From Euperipatoides rowelli (lineage: Eukaryota; Onychophora; Udeonychophora; Euonychophora; Peripatopsidae): DNA of 13,271 bases. The position numbers and the translations under genes were made by a program. Below are positions 1-8,871 of the stretch, piece after piece; position 1 is the first letter of the stretch; the number at the start of each line of letters is the position of its first letter. The notes under the pieces were generated by a model. That model did not search any database. It saw only the letters and a list, made by a program, of their open reading frames with translations, and had not been told where the DNA came from. The DNA is taken from assembly GCA_003024985.2 (NCBI GenBank), contig PXIH01S0005557.1. One strand, 5' to 3'.

Positions 1-452
1 AGTGACGGTCCGTGGAAAAGTTTTACCGGTCCACATTAAAATATCCGTTGAAAAAAAAATAATTAAAAAATACATCTTTATATCGCTCTATTATTATTAT
101 TATTACAGCATTATCAATGTTAGTTATTACTATTAAATGATGAGAGTAAGGATATAGACCTAATATTAAAGTAGATGAGTTAAAAAAAACTAATTAATGA
201 CTTCATAAAGTCATAAACAATGACTGATAAAGTTTTAATATGACATATATCATTCAAGCAACTGTGATTGTAAATTTTAACGATGCTATTGTCACATTTA
301 GAGACAAATCAGACAATCACCACTGCCGCACTGCAAATGTTACAATTACAAAGTAAACATAATTCATTGTCTCATATAATTAGACTACCAGTCTACATAA
401 AATTATCCGTCGGTCCGGCCGGTCTGCAATGATAAAAGGTTGAGAAACACTG
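1..452. mobile_element. Possible hAT-like DNA transposon end (partial)
   Basis: The stretch ends at 438-452 with GGTTGAGAAACACTG, whose complement CAGTGTTTCTCAACC has the form of a hAT-superfamily terminal inverted repeat. Before it lie GC-richer modules with GGTCC/CCGG motifs (409-424), unlike the AT-rich surroundings. A related module occurs at the window start: CCGGTCCACATTAAAATATCC around 27-48 resembles the segment around 387-408 (CCAGTCTACATAAAATTATCC), so two diverged copies of a subterminal repeat are present. The left end is not identifiable and may lie outside the window. No transposase coding is visible, so this would be a non-autonomous or deleted copy. The hAT assignment rests mainly on the 15-bp terminus. 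Confidence 0.35.
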
Positions 453-460
453 GTCTACAT

Positions 461-1740
461 GTTATATTCTTATACTGTATATATTCAAATATCATTATAA
501 TTCATTGTAATGTGCGTACATGCATAATGTAACTCATTATTATATTGTAATATGAATAAGCTTCACAAAAACACGTGTAATGTATCTTATAGTATGATAT
601 TTAAAACACATACGCATATAGCCCAATGTATACTGTATAAACTTAAAGTATATACAGTAAAGAAATATTATAATGTATGCACATCCAGAGAGCCAATAGT
701 TATGCAATAATCAATACAAAAAATACAACTAATTATTATTAATTGCTATATTCCTAATTAAACTATTCTTGTTGCCTTAGAACATACATATCAAAGTTTT
801 TAGTCAGTCTAACTTTTTAGTCAGTCTCTTTCGAGACTGGAAGTTGTCTATAATCCCCTACTCCTATAACAGAAAAAACTATAACAGAAGCTGAGGACCA
901 TATGGTCATTGCTATATTATTGGTAATACCAAAGCTGCATGCCATCTGGCTAGCCCTATACCGATACTGCGATATGGCCTCTAGTAAACAGTTGCCGTTA
1001 TCCAATGAACTATTATGACTTCATTTTAATAACAGGTACCTTATCCCATATTCGATTCTGTAGATTATCATAGTTTTATTATATATTTAGGCTTATTCTC
1101 CTACTGACTCTCTTACCACTTTATTATAAATATAAATTACAAATACACATGTTCATTGTTCACTGTGCCAGACATTATTTCAGCTTAGCTACTCCAGCCA
1201 AGAAAAAGACACCCTTTGATGTATACACATTTCTTGTCAGGAGACATCAATAGCAGGGACATTTATATATTTAAGCAAGATAGGTACATGACATTTCCCC
1301 ATATTTACTCCTAATCCCAGAGCCCTTTGACAAACTGTAATCAGCATATTTGGATTCTACTTTATCGGCAACTCAGTATGTAGATAACATTCAATCACAA
1401 TACACATGTGAAGTTGCACTGCCTAATCACTGTAAGGTTCTTTAATGCGTCATGTTATGTACATTTTATAATGGTGTCAATATCACACATTAATATAAAC
1501 TATATAGGAACACATTTATTTACCTGGTCGGTTGCCACTATCTTAATAAAACTCATGGATATCATGGCCCTTACAAGGTATATCCTTAAGGCACTAGATG
1601 GCATTACATTATAGCAAACAATATTGACTGAAATTAATGCATTTATAACAGATAGTAATAATTATTTAAAACACTTATAAATGGAAATAACTGATTAAAA
1701 TTAAATGAAATCAATAAAATTTAAATGAAATGTCACACTA
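461..1740. other. AT-rich non-coding stretch, nothing recognised
   Basis: I see no exon, RNA gene or bounded repeat here. A 62-codon open frame on the - strand (817-1005) has no ATG start and matches no family I know. A 68-codon frame at 1408-1614 on the + strand also looks random. The stretch lies upstream of the retrotransposon relic. Confidence 0.5.
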
Positions 1741-1933
1741 CATTACTTCCTTATTAATCTCCCCTCTCCCTTTGCTTTCCACACACTCTACAAAAAAAAT
1801 ATCACTCCCAATTCTATAGTCTCTATTTTATCTCTTGAGTGTTTTCAAATTTTCTCTCAGATACTTTTTCTCTGTGAAGAGTCATCTCTGGGGGACACAG
1901 AACTTTCATCTGTCATACTCTTATTTTCCTTGG

Positions 1934-2760
1934 TCATTGGTGGGTCATCTGATTCCATTTCCCCTTTATTATTTTGACATTATCCCCATTCTTAATACTT
2001 TTATATACTCTATTAGCCTCTTTCCTTTTCCTTATCAACAGCTTAATGACATTATCCCATATACCTTTTTTAAATCCTTTTCTATTTTTCCTTATCCCAG
2101 CTCTTGCTTCTAATTTAGTTTCTGCTGAATCATTCAAACATTTCCTAAATATATCATAATTTATTCCTCTACCTTTCCTATTCTTTTTTTTTAAATTCAT
2201 TTTTAAATTCAGTCCATTTTTTTTCCTTACATACCATCCTCCCTTAAATATTCTACACCCCACATAATTAATTTTTCTAAAACTCCTTATCATTATGGTA
2301 AGTAAATTATCCGATTCACATCCTTTTTCATCCTCATCCCAAATTTTTATACTTTCTACCTCTCTCTATCTCTCAATCAATTTAGTCTATAACCTTTTTT
2401 TGTGTACCTCTAGCTCCATGTAAGTTCTCTTACATAAATTCCCTATATCCAAATTGGATTTAAAACAAAATTCTCTTAATAATCTATCATTCCCATTATC
2501 TAACCCATCTAATTTCTCCAAATGCCCATTAAAATCACCCTATTAATATCTTAAAACCCTCTTTTTTCATCTAAAAATAGTCTAACATACAATTATAAAT
2601 TTATCTATTCCACTCCTCATTCTCTTTCCCATTAACTGCCAGATATATCACTCCAATGCTAAATTAGACTCTCCTAAATTCCCTTTTACCCAAATATCTT
2701 TCTTACAAATTACTCCTTGTCCTACTACAAAATTCATCATCTAAACCCCCTCCCTTCTTT
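1934..2760 (-). pseudogene. LINE ORF2 relic: AP-endonuclease domain and linker, no reverse transcriptase
   Basis: Read on the - strand, this encodes a decayed endonuclease/exonuclease/phosphatase-type nuclease, the domain that nicks target DNA for a non-LTR retrotransposon. One frame runs from about 2539 to 1934. It opens with GDFNGHLEKLDGLDNGNDRL (2539 downward), followed by REFCFKSNLDIGN, a degraded TYMELEV segment and DEDEKGCESDN (SDN at 2306-2314, where active enzymes have SDH). It then continues into a basic linker, WDNVIKLLIRKRKEANR, of the kind found between endonuclease and RT. Two in-frame TAG stops interrupt it. A one-base shift just before GDFN links it to an earlier block with YLAVNGKENEEWN and KEGFKILIG. 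No reverse transcriptase follows below 1934. Catalytic loss (SDN) and stops mean it is dead. Family homology is clear; the CR1/L2 clade is an inference from the esterase ORF upstream. Confidence 0.75.
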
Positions 2761-3029
2761 CAAACCCCTCCATATTCCTCCCTAACCATTTACTCTCTTC
2801 CAAAAAAAAAGATTCCACTTCATACCTTAAGTGTGTATCAATAACTCCCTTTATACATAATCCCTTAAACCCTCCCATTTCTCTTTCCTTCTACCCATTA
2901 CATATTCATAAAATTAATATTTAAACTACCTGTCCTCTCTTTCTCCTTCAATCTATCTCTCTTTTTATCCCCTCCTTGTTACTCAGTCCAACCCCTCCTA
3001 CCTCCTTTTTTTATATGCCATTTAAACAT

Positions 3030-3420
3030 TCTCCCAGATACTTTTCTACTCCCTTATTCAAATGCACCCCATCTCTCCTATACATCTTCCTTCTCAATGC
3101 ATTCCCCAAATCCAGAAATCTTATTCCATTCCTTTTACATAACTCCAAACTTTTGTATTAACCTCACCTATCATACCTAGGTAAATACCTACACTCTTTT
3201 GCTATTTCTAATATTTAGTTCCAATAAATCTTCCATATACTTCAATATTTCCCCTTCCTCTGAAACCTCTATTTCATTTGTTCCCACCAAAATAATTAAT
3301 TCCTCCCCCCTTAACATTCATTTTTATAACATCAGCAACATCCCTTATTTTAGCCCATCCCAATGCAATTCATCTATTTAATCTGTCTCCCAACCCCCAA
3401 ATATCCTCTATCCCCTTAAA
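3030..3420 (-). pseudogene. LINE ORF1 relic: SGNH-hydrolase (esterase) domain
   Basis: On the - strand, broken reading frames give the hallmarks of an SGNH/GDSL-type esterase domain, as found in ORF1 proteins of CR1- and L2-like retrotransposons. First comes WGLGDRLNR and WAKIRDVADVIKMNVKG. Then, after a frameshift, EELIILVGTNEIE (GTN block at 3273-3287), a helix KYMEDLLELNIRNSKRV, and finally a C-terminal YRRDGVHLNKGVEKYLGEC with the DGVH catalytic Asp-His block at 3062-3073. Stops and frameshifts separate the pieces. The GDS serine block is not seen and may lie beyond 3420 or be lost. The order esterase then endonuclease on the - strand matches ORF1 then ORF2 of such an element, so this and 1934-2760 belong to one insertion. 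Confidence 0.65.
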
Positions 3421-3430
3421 GTTGTTTATC

Positions 3431-5270
3431 AGTGTTTTTTTTTTATAATTGATTTACGTTTAGTTTTGACCAAAATAATTGTTTAATTCATCAAATTGGA
3501 ATATTTTATCTAAAACATATAAATATTCGCAAGTTTATACTATGTTTATAAAAAATATAAATGCTCTATGACATCAAATTGACATAGCCAAAGAATAAAA
3601 TCTTGCTAAAGGAAAATGCATATCTGGGATCCAGATGCTAGTCATGACTTCATTACATTATTGATTAGAAAACTAGTTAACAAAAGTGTTTATAAAGTTT
3701 TGAAGAAGAAAAAAAAAGGACAGTGAAAAAAGTTACTTTCTTCGCATCAATAAAAAATCCATAAAATTTTGAGATAATTCTTGGGATTGAAGTTGAAATC
3801 AATTTTAAGGGGGAAAAAAAAGCCTTTGTGTTTGGTACATTACTAACTTGACATGATAAGAACAAATTGTTAACTATTATTTTCAAAGTTTTTAATAATA
3901 TTTCTTAAATATTATTAGAGATTTACTTTTTAATGCAAATAAAAACTGTTAAAGGTTTATTTTCAGCCTGCATGTGTTTGTTTCGAGTTGCCTTTATAAA
4001 AACCACCGACTGCAAATAAAATAAAAAATAAAGCTTTGAATCACTGATCTACATTCTGATTGGTCTGTGTAGGAAACGCGTCTGGTCTGACAACCAGACA
4101 ACTACTATTACTGGAATCCGTGTGAGATTTTTCTGGTAAAATACATCATATGCCGGTTTGATAATTTGTTACATATTGGCATAAAAGTCAAAATTTTATG
4201 TATTTATGGACCAAATATAACAAATTGATTAATTAAACAAGCATTTTTATACCAAAATACACATAAATCTATGTCTGCCATCTATAGGGATTAAGTATAA
4301 CTAAAATAATAATTATTTAATTTCAGGGATTTACAATAATTAAATTGCATGCAACACAAATTGCTTGCTTGAGGAATGAACAATTATTTGGCATAAAATG
4401 TGATGATTCAAATTTAAAAAAACTTATAAAAAATTTATAATTAGTATCAAGTCAAGCAATCCATTTGGTTATTAACATGAATAATTAACAAATTATGAAT
4501 TGTGGTAAAATGAGCTTTTTAGCAATAAAAATGCTAAATTTTAGCACAACCTGCAGTCACTTTCTAACATTTTATATTGTATACATCGTCATTTATTCTT
4601 GCACTTGTACCTCATTTTCATATTCGCATAAAAAGTGAGATATTGGAAGATTACAGAAGTCAAACATCATCGTCATCGTTTACTATCTGAAAGTAAGATA
4701 TCTTTTCTCTTTACATGGTTTCAAAAGTGCTTCTCAGATCAGCTCAATCAATTTTGTGAGCTGGAACCAATTCAATGGCAAATTGATTCATTAGCTTATT
4801 GAAGGTCATGAATAATTACTAATTTCTCAACACTTAATGATGCTGTAAAATGGTATAAGAATATATTGCACTCTCGACTTAATTATTGTCAATGTTTCTT
4901 ATACTTTTAACACAAATAAACTTCTCTCTAATGCATGTTAAAAATGTTTGAGTCCATGTCGAACCCATATTGGCATCCTTTGAACTTATATTGAGCATCC
5001 CTTTTTATTAATAACTAAATTATTTACATTATATTATGTCGTCAAGTTTACTGTAATATAATTAATGTCTTTGAAAAAATGCATTCTGTAAATATTTTTT
5101 TTAAAAAAGATATCAAATAAAATTGAATTAATTTTATTAGTTTATATTTGGTTAATAGTGTTTAGTTAACAGCATGTATTATTCAGTCTTTATTTAATGG
5201 TTTCATTTTTTTAGTTCTTTGATAGGTCACTAGGTTTATTTCTTAATTTGAAAGTTATTTTATATTTCAG
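3431..5270. other. AT-rich non-coding stretch upstream of the kinase exon (probable intron)
   Basis: No exon carrying the kinase glycine-rich loop or the VAVK lysine was found here. The incoming phase of the next exon (one base of a codon ending AG is missing) requires an upstream exon, so at least the part next to 5270 is intronic. The only local structure noticed is a short 7-bp inverted repeat at 4080-4099 (GTCTGGT, ACCAGAC). The - strand open frame at 3677-3886 is low-complexity and not credible. Confidence 0.5.
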
Positions 5271-5381
5271 AGAATGCTACTGAAAAAGAAAAAGAAGATT
5301 TATTAAGTGAATTAGAAGTAATGAAACTTTTGGATCCTCACCCTAATGTAGTTCAACTCCTTGGATGTTGTACAGATGAAG
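5271..5381 (+). CDS. Cad96Ca: Receptor tyrosine kinase, Cad96Ca-like: exon with alpha-C helix and subdomain IV
   Basis: This internal exon encodes part of the N-lobe of a protein tyrosine kinase. The acceptor is TTTATATTTCAG at 5270 and the donor is GAAG/GTAATG at 5381/5382. Reading starts with the last two bases (AG) of a split codon, then NATEKEKEDLLSELEVMKLL and DPHPNVVQLLGCCTDE. The Glu in SELEVMK sits where the alpha-C glutamate pairs with the ATP-binding lysine. HPNVVQLLGCC is subdomain IV, leading to the hinge. The last base (G) completes an Asp codon with the next exon. The preceding exon, expected to end in the VAVK region, is not visible in this window. The RTK assignment is strong. 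The Cad96Ca-like label comes from resemblance to the three-exon sequence recalled from that family, and other invertebrate RTKs remain possible. Confidence 0.85.
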
Positions 5382-5435
5382 GTAATGCACTGGAAAAACA
5401 AAAATAGATTTGATTGTATTTGATTTAATATATAA

Positions 5436-5640
5436 CTAGCAAATAAGCCCGTTAGACGGGCAGCAACCATTTTTTTTGTTTAAGCCTTTTTTATGTAAGA
5501 GAAAACACCACTTAAAGTTTCTATAAATAGTTCCCACACCGATCTATTAAGCCTGTAAAAAAAAAAAAAAAAGTTTTGAATAAGCCCGTCAGATGGTGCT
5601 GTTACTGGCTTCGGACTACACGATCATATTCCAATTAAGA
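5436..5640 (-). mobile_element. Complete non-autonomous Helitron, copy 1
   Basis: Read on the - strand, the element starts TCTTAATTGGAATATG (TC at 5640-5639, preceded by A) and ends with a GCCCGT-CTA-ACGGGC hairpin (5447-5461), the spacer TTATTTG and CTAG (5439-5436), followed by T. A 5' TC, a 3' hairpin ending 11 nt before the terminus, CTAG (CTRR type) and insertion between A and T without target duplication are the diagnostic features of Helitrons. A second copy at 11676-11876 in the opposite orientation aligns along its whole length, and similarity stops at the same TC and CTAG boundaries, which confirms both ends. No Rep/helicase coding fits in 205 bp. The internal motif AAGCCTGT/AAGCCCGT occurs two more times, and a 16-A run lies at about 5559-5574. 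Confidence 0.85.
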
Positions 5641-5664
5641 TATAGATTAGGAGTAGAATATTTG

Positions 5665-5847
5665 TTACTTATTATTGACTATTCCATCATGTAGCATTGC
5701 TACTATTCTTTGTGGTGTCAATCTGGTGAAATTCTTGTTATTTAACAGTGCTTCAAGACTGTCATTAAAATATTGTTCAATAAGTTTTTCATCAAAGGAT
5801 GATCGTGTAGGCTTGAGATAATTTTTCACAGGTAATAATGAGCAAAT
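5665..5847 (-). other. Unrecognised antisense open stretch, 60 codons without ATG
   Basis: On the - strand a stop-to-stop frame runs from 5847 to a TAA at 5665-5667. It reads as a protein-like sequence: LLPVKNYLKPTRSSF, then DEKLIEQYFNDSLEALLNN, then KNFTRLTPQRIVAMLHDGIV, ending NNK. The mixed composition, balanced charges and helix-like spacing look unlike random AT-rich frames nearby. I do not recognise the family. It lies in the kinase intron and ends 24 bases from the Helitron boundary. It may be the last exon or a fragment of another gene or transposon, captured or inserted. It could also be chance, since 60 codons is short. Confidence 0.35.
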
Positions 5848-6337
5848 TTAATCCTTCAAGGCAGCACATATAAATTAAATATAATTACAGTAGAATTTTA
5901 TTAAACTGGAGCCAATTATACATTATATGAATATGATTTATTTGAGTTTAACTTAATTAAAAGAAATTATTTCTAGGTTTTCATGAAATCTTTCCCTTCT
6001 TACAAAAAATAAATCACTTTAAAAAAGTGAACAGTTTATGGAAACATATAGGTAAGATAGAATGTTATCAAAAGAACATGCTGTGTGAGCTAGGCAGGGC
6101 AAAGGTCGGACACGAGCTCTAACTGATCCCTATGTGGTCTAGTAGGTAGCTCTAATAATCCCTACAGTCTTTGTTTGAGATTACAAAAAAGTCTGTCTTT
6201 CTCATTTTAACATGTGAAATTCTTGAAGATCCTACTAATTTTCTTATTCTACATCAAACAGGAAGTTATGTCATAGAGTTTAGTTTTTGGAACGACCCAA
6301 ATACAGGAAAAATCAATTAAATGAAGTATAGGTTAGG

Positions 6338-6810
6338 GCTAAGCTAAAAAAGCTAAGTACTTCTCACATCAATTTGCACAAAATGACCTCACATTCATTT
6401 CAAAATCAGATATCTAATATTATGTTCCAAAGAGCAAGACCCGGTGACATCATAGGTGTATAGGGTACTTCAACAAAAATCAGAAAATGATAAAAATTGA
6501 AAAAAAAAAAAGTGAAGTACTTCACGCACGATTTGCACATTTTAATGATGTAACATCCAGTTCCAAATCAGTAGGCATGATGTCATGCATGTCTAATATC
6601 CTAATTCCGAAGATCAAAGTCATAGGTTGTCTGAAAGGGAGTATGGCACTTTGGCAAAAATTACAAACAAGAGGTCATGTGGGTTTTGTACCCACTACAA
6701 AATATTAAAAAAAAATTAAGCTAAAAAAGTTCCAAGAAGATCACACATCGTTCTGAAGATCCGAATGACATTATATATATAGCTCATAATACCTAGAATT
6801 CATTTTGAAC
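6338..6810 (+). repeat. Diverged tandem-like repeat, about three units of 160-220 bp
   Basis: The motif AAGTACTTC followed by ATTTGCAC occurs at 6355 and 6515. Downstream, TTCCAAAGAGCAAGAC-ATCATAGG (from about 6424) matches TTCCGAAGATCAAAGTCATAGG (from about 6604) and TTCTGAAGATCCGAATGACAT (from about 6750). TAAGCTAAAAAAG begins the first unit (about 6339) and the third (about 6717). Each unit ends in an A-rich run. The units are well diverged. The 73-codon frame at 6487-6708 is within this repeat and is not credible as a gene. It could be an old satellite or an internally duplicated transposon. A possible earlier half-unit may begin near 6200. Confidence 0.5.
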
Positions 6811-6914
6811 AAAAGCTCATAAAAAAATAAAAGGCCGCCATCTAGGAATTTTCAAAAATACCCAAAATACATTGCAAATAATTCCTCAAAACATTATCAG
6901 TAATATTCAGGAAC

Positions 6915-6949
6915 ATTTCCAAAGTTTGTCTTTGGCAAACTTTGGAAAT
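6915..6949. repeat. Perfect 14-bp inverted repeat (hairpin)
   Basis: ATTTCCAAAGTTTG (6915-6928) pairs exactly with CAAACTTTGGAAAT (6936-6949) across a 7-nt loop, TCTTTGG. It lies in the kinase intron just upstream of an 11-C run (6982-6992). No known element end or RNA family is recognised. Confidence 0.75.
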
Positions 6950-7185
6950 TACATCATCAAAAAGCTGAATGTGCAAATGAGCCCCCCCCCCCTTCCCTTC
7001 AGAAAACTTTGGATATGCATATGAGATGACATCAATTATTTTTTGAACAGTTCTAACATCAATCGTGTTTGCTTTGCCCAAGACTTGGGTATATGGTATA
7101 CATCAGATTTCAGCTTTGGATTCCATGTAAAAAAATTTCTAGAACTTAGGGTTATTTCAAGAGAACATATTCTCAATTTAATAAT

Positions 7186-7662
7186 CCCAGAGCAATCCTA
7201 CAAATGTATAATGCATTAGCATTGCCTAAGCTGGAATATGGATATCCAATTTTGAACAACTGTACCCAACTAAATAGTAAACAACTGACATCCATTCAAT
7301 TCTGATTTCTAAAATTATTTGCCTTTAAATTAGATATTACAGATGCAGGTACTCATTGTAAACAATTATGTTAATATTTCAACTTTATGCCGCTATATAA
7401 GAGAAAATTGAGATCTGATCTCAATTTCCTTTATTGAGATATCAACTTTATATTAAATCAGCCATATTACTCTCAGAGGTCAGAATTCTTATACAAAATA
7501 AATCCCTGTAAACTGACAATATATTCTTTATTGAGTTCACCAGAACAAATTACAAAAAGAACAAAATAATATATAGATTCTCCATACTTTCAAACTAATA
7601 TAAATTGTCACCTTTTGGAATATAAGCTACAGATGTATTTAATTTTGTCCAAAATTGATTAG
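7186..7662 (+). pseudogene. LINE relic: C-terminal part of a reverse transcriptase (jockey/CR1-type)
   Basis: A single frame with several stops spans 7186-7662 and carries the conserved region after the RT palm of jockey- and CR1-like elements: ILQMYNALALPKLEYGYPIL, then NNCTQLNSKQLTSIQF, FLKLFAFKLDI, PLYKRKLRSDLNFLY and YFQTNINCHLLEYKLQMYL. The LEYG-P-NNCT segment followed by Q-FLK and the K-R-R-DL-FLY block is the usual pattern in these elements. It has at least four in-frame stops and no upstream EN or palm domain, so it is a strongly 5'-truncated dead insertion. It is a different element from the one at 1740-3430, in the opposite orientation, and cannot supply that element's missing RT. 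Confidence 0.7.
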
Positions 7663-8003
7663 AATTATACTGCAAATATGTATAGTCTACTTCCTTAATT
7701 AGCCTATTTAATCTGTAATTTTATATTATTTTCATTCTTATATTTTTTATATAATTTTTGTTTATCTATTCTATTGACAATATTTCTATAAAAGTGGCTT
7801 TACCGTTAACAAATGCTAATAAACATTATCATTGTTAGTGATATTGTCATTATTATTAATTATTATTTTCATTCTCTTCGTCATTGTTATTATTATATTA
7901 TTATTAGTGCTATTATTAGTTATTGCTATTAATGATATTTTTATTATTACTATTAATATTTAATATTGTTGTTTTATTATTGCTATTATTGTTTTTATTG
8001 TAA
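7663..8003 (+). repeat. LINE 3' untranslated end and ATT-rich microsatellite tail
   Basis: After the RT frame stops, an AT-rich stretch with GCTTTACCGTTAACAAATGC and AATAAA-like TAATAAAC (near 7797-7824) leads straight into a (ATT/TTA)n-rich microsatellite that continues to about 8003. Several non-LTR clades end in short tandem repeats instead of poly-A, so the microsatellite is best explained as the 3' tail of the LINE relic upstream, later decayed. Confidence 0.55.
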
Positions 8004-8237
8004 ATATACAAATCCAAAAGGCTAAAAATATTACCATAATGCAATCCTCCCATTTAGTTCAATACAAATTGTATCACGCCAGCAATTAAATTCTATACTA
8101 TGTCCGTTTTTTCAATATAATGGTTGGAATGGTAAGCAAAAAGAACTTTCTAACTTATATAAATATTGTATCAAGTTTTGTTAGTAATAATAGTGAGTTA
8201 AAAATTGTAAGATATTCATGTTTATATCTTATTTTAG

Positions 8238-8419
8238 ATCCAGTTTTTGTAATAATGGAACACATGCCTTATGGTAAACTTCAAACTTATCTCCGTGACA
8301 GCAGAGTCGGACATTATTATGGTAATCTGCATTCTAATAGTAAAACACTTTCATCACGTGATCTTACATCATTTGCATATCAAGTAGCTAAAGGAATGCA
8401 ATATCTATCATCTAAAGGA
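8238..8419 (+). CDS. Cad96Ca: Receptor tyrosine kinase, Cad96Ca-like: exon with hinge, kinase insert and alpha-E
   Basis: The acceptor is TTATTTTAG at 8237 and the donor is AAAGGA/GTAAGT at 8419/8420. Joined to the G ending the previous exon, the frame gives DPVFVIMEHMPYGKL (hinge, subdomain V), QTYLRDSR (alpha-D), a short insert with HYYGNLHSNSKTLSSRDL, and then TSFAYQVAKGMQYLSSKG (alpha-E, subdomain VIa). The alpha-D QTYLR and the HY-GN insert followed by DLTSF-YQVAKGM-YL are what point to the Cad96Ca/Stitcher group of RTKs, where closely similar wording occurs. The exon is 182 bases and ends in phase 0. Upstream open frame from 8135 is intron read-through; the reading frame runs straight past the true splice sites. 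Function is inferred: a transmembrane signalling kinase, with the extracellular part outside the window. Confidence 0.9.
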
Positions 8420-8871
8420 GTAAGTTGGTTTTGCTTTAGATATTTGATTCCAATAATATCTACATTTGGAGCTTAATTCAACTTGTGTCGTAATGCAGCA
8501 ATATTAGGAAGGAATATTGATCTGTATTTTAAGGGTACCGTAATATTTACAAATATGTTTGATACTTGGGTTTCATCTGGGAAGCAATCCTTAAAAGCCT
8601 TTAATTAAGTATTATCTGAATGAATGTGTCCAGTATTATCCTAGTCCATATCATTCCTTAGTGGATTTATTTTGTTTCTGAGCACAAGTAAATAAATCTA
8701 ATTGTAATTTTCAAGAATCAGTTTAAATAAATAATAAAAATAACATGGATGTACTTATAATTTTACATTCAATTAATTTTAACAAAAAAAATGTTAAAAA
8801 CTATTTGTGAGGACTAACTAATATTTGATTTCATTTTTTACCTTTTATTAAAATTTTGATTTTAAATTTAG
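8420..8871 (+). other. Short kinase intron (452 bp)
   Basis: The intron runs from GTAAGT to TTTAG in phase 0. Unlike the introns on either side, it contains no transposon or repeat that I can recognise. Confidence 0.8.

Larger units (their letters stand above)
1740..3430 (-). mobile_element. Antisense non-LTR retrotransposon relic (CR1/L2-like), strongly purine-skewed
   Basis: The whole stretch reads as C/T-rich on the + strand with very few G, and the bias starts and stops abruptly near 1740 and 3430. It contains the esterase-like ORF1 relic and the endonuclease relic in the expected order on the - strand. The usual 5' truncation of LINEs would remove exactly these parts and keep RT and the 3' end. 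Here the opposite is seen: 5' and middle parts remain and the RT and 3' end are missing. No target-site duplication or poly-A tail could be identified. Short ORFs on the + strand here (1835-2113, 1974-2159, 2976-3161, 3199-3381) are by-products of the low-G composition. Confidence 0.65.
5382..8237 (+). other. Kinase intron between the alpha-C and hinge exons (2,856 bp)
   Basis: The intron runs from GTAATG to TTTTAG and is phase 1. It hosts a 205-bp Helitron (5436-5640), an antisense open stretch (5665-5847), a diverged repeat array (6338-6810), a 14-bp-stem hairpin (6915-6949) and a LINE 3' end with an ATT-rich tail (7186-8003). The part between 5850 and 6340 shows nothing recognisable. Confidence 0.8.

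Noticed and set aside
817-1005. 62-codon - strand open frame with a hydrophobic stretch
   Set aside because: No ATG start, a stop shortly upstream, no recognisable family and no splice context; kept only as a note in the non-coding entry.
3677-3886. 69-codon - strand ORF
   Set aside because: AT-rich low-complexity translation without motifs or neighbours that support it.
4935-4975. B-box-like GGTTCGACATG on the - strand
   Set aside because: No A box at a suitable distance and no tRNA-like fold, so a tRNA or SINE call is not supported.
6487-6708. 73-codon + strand ORF
   Set aside because: It lies wholly within the diverged repeat array; the other units do not keep the frame.
6842-7081. 79-codon - strand ORF
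   Set aside because: It crosses the 14-bp hairpin and the 11-C run, and its translation resembles no family.
8120-8476. 118-codon + strand ORF as a free-standing gene
   Set aside because: Only 8238-8419 is exonic. The rest is intron read-through past a clear acceptor and a GTAAGT donor.
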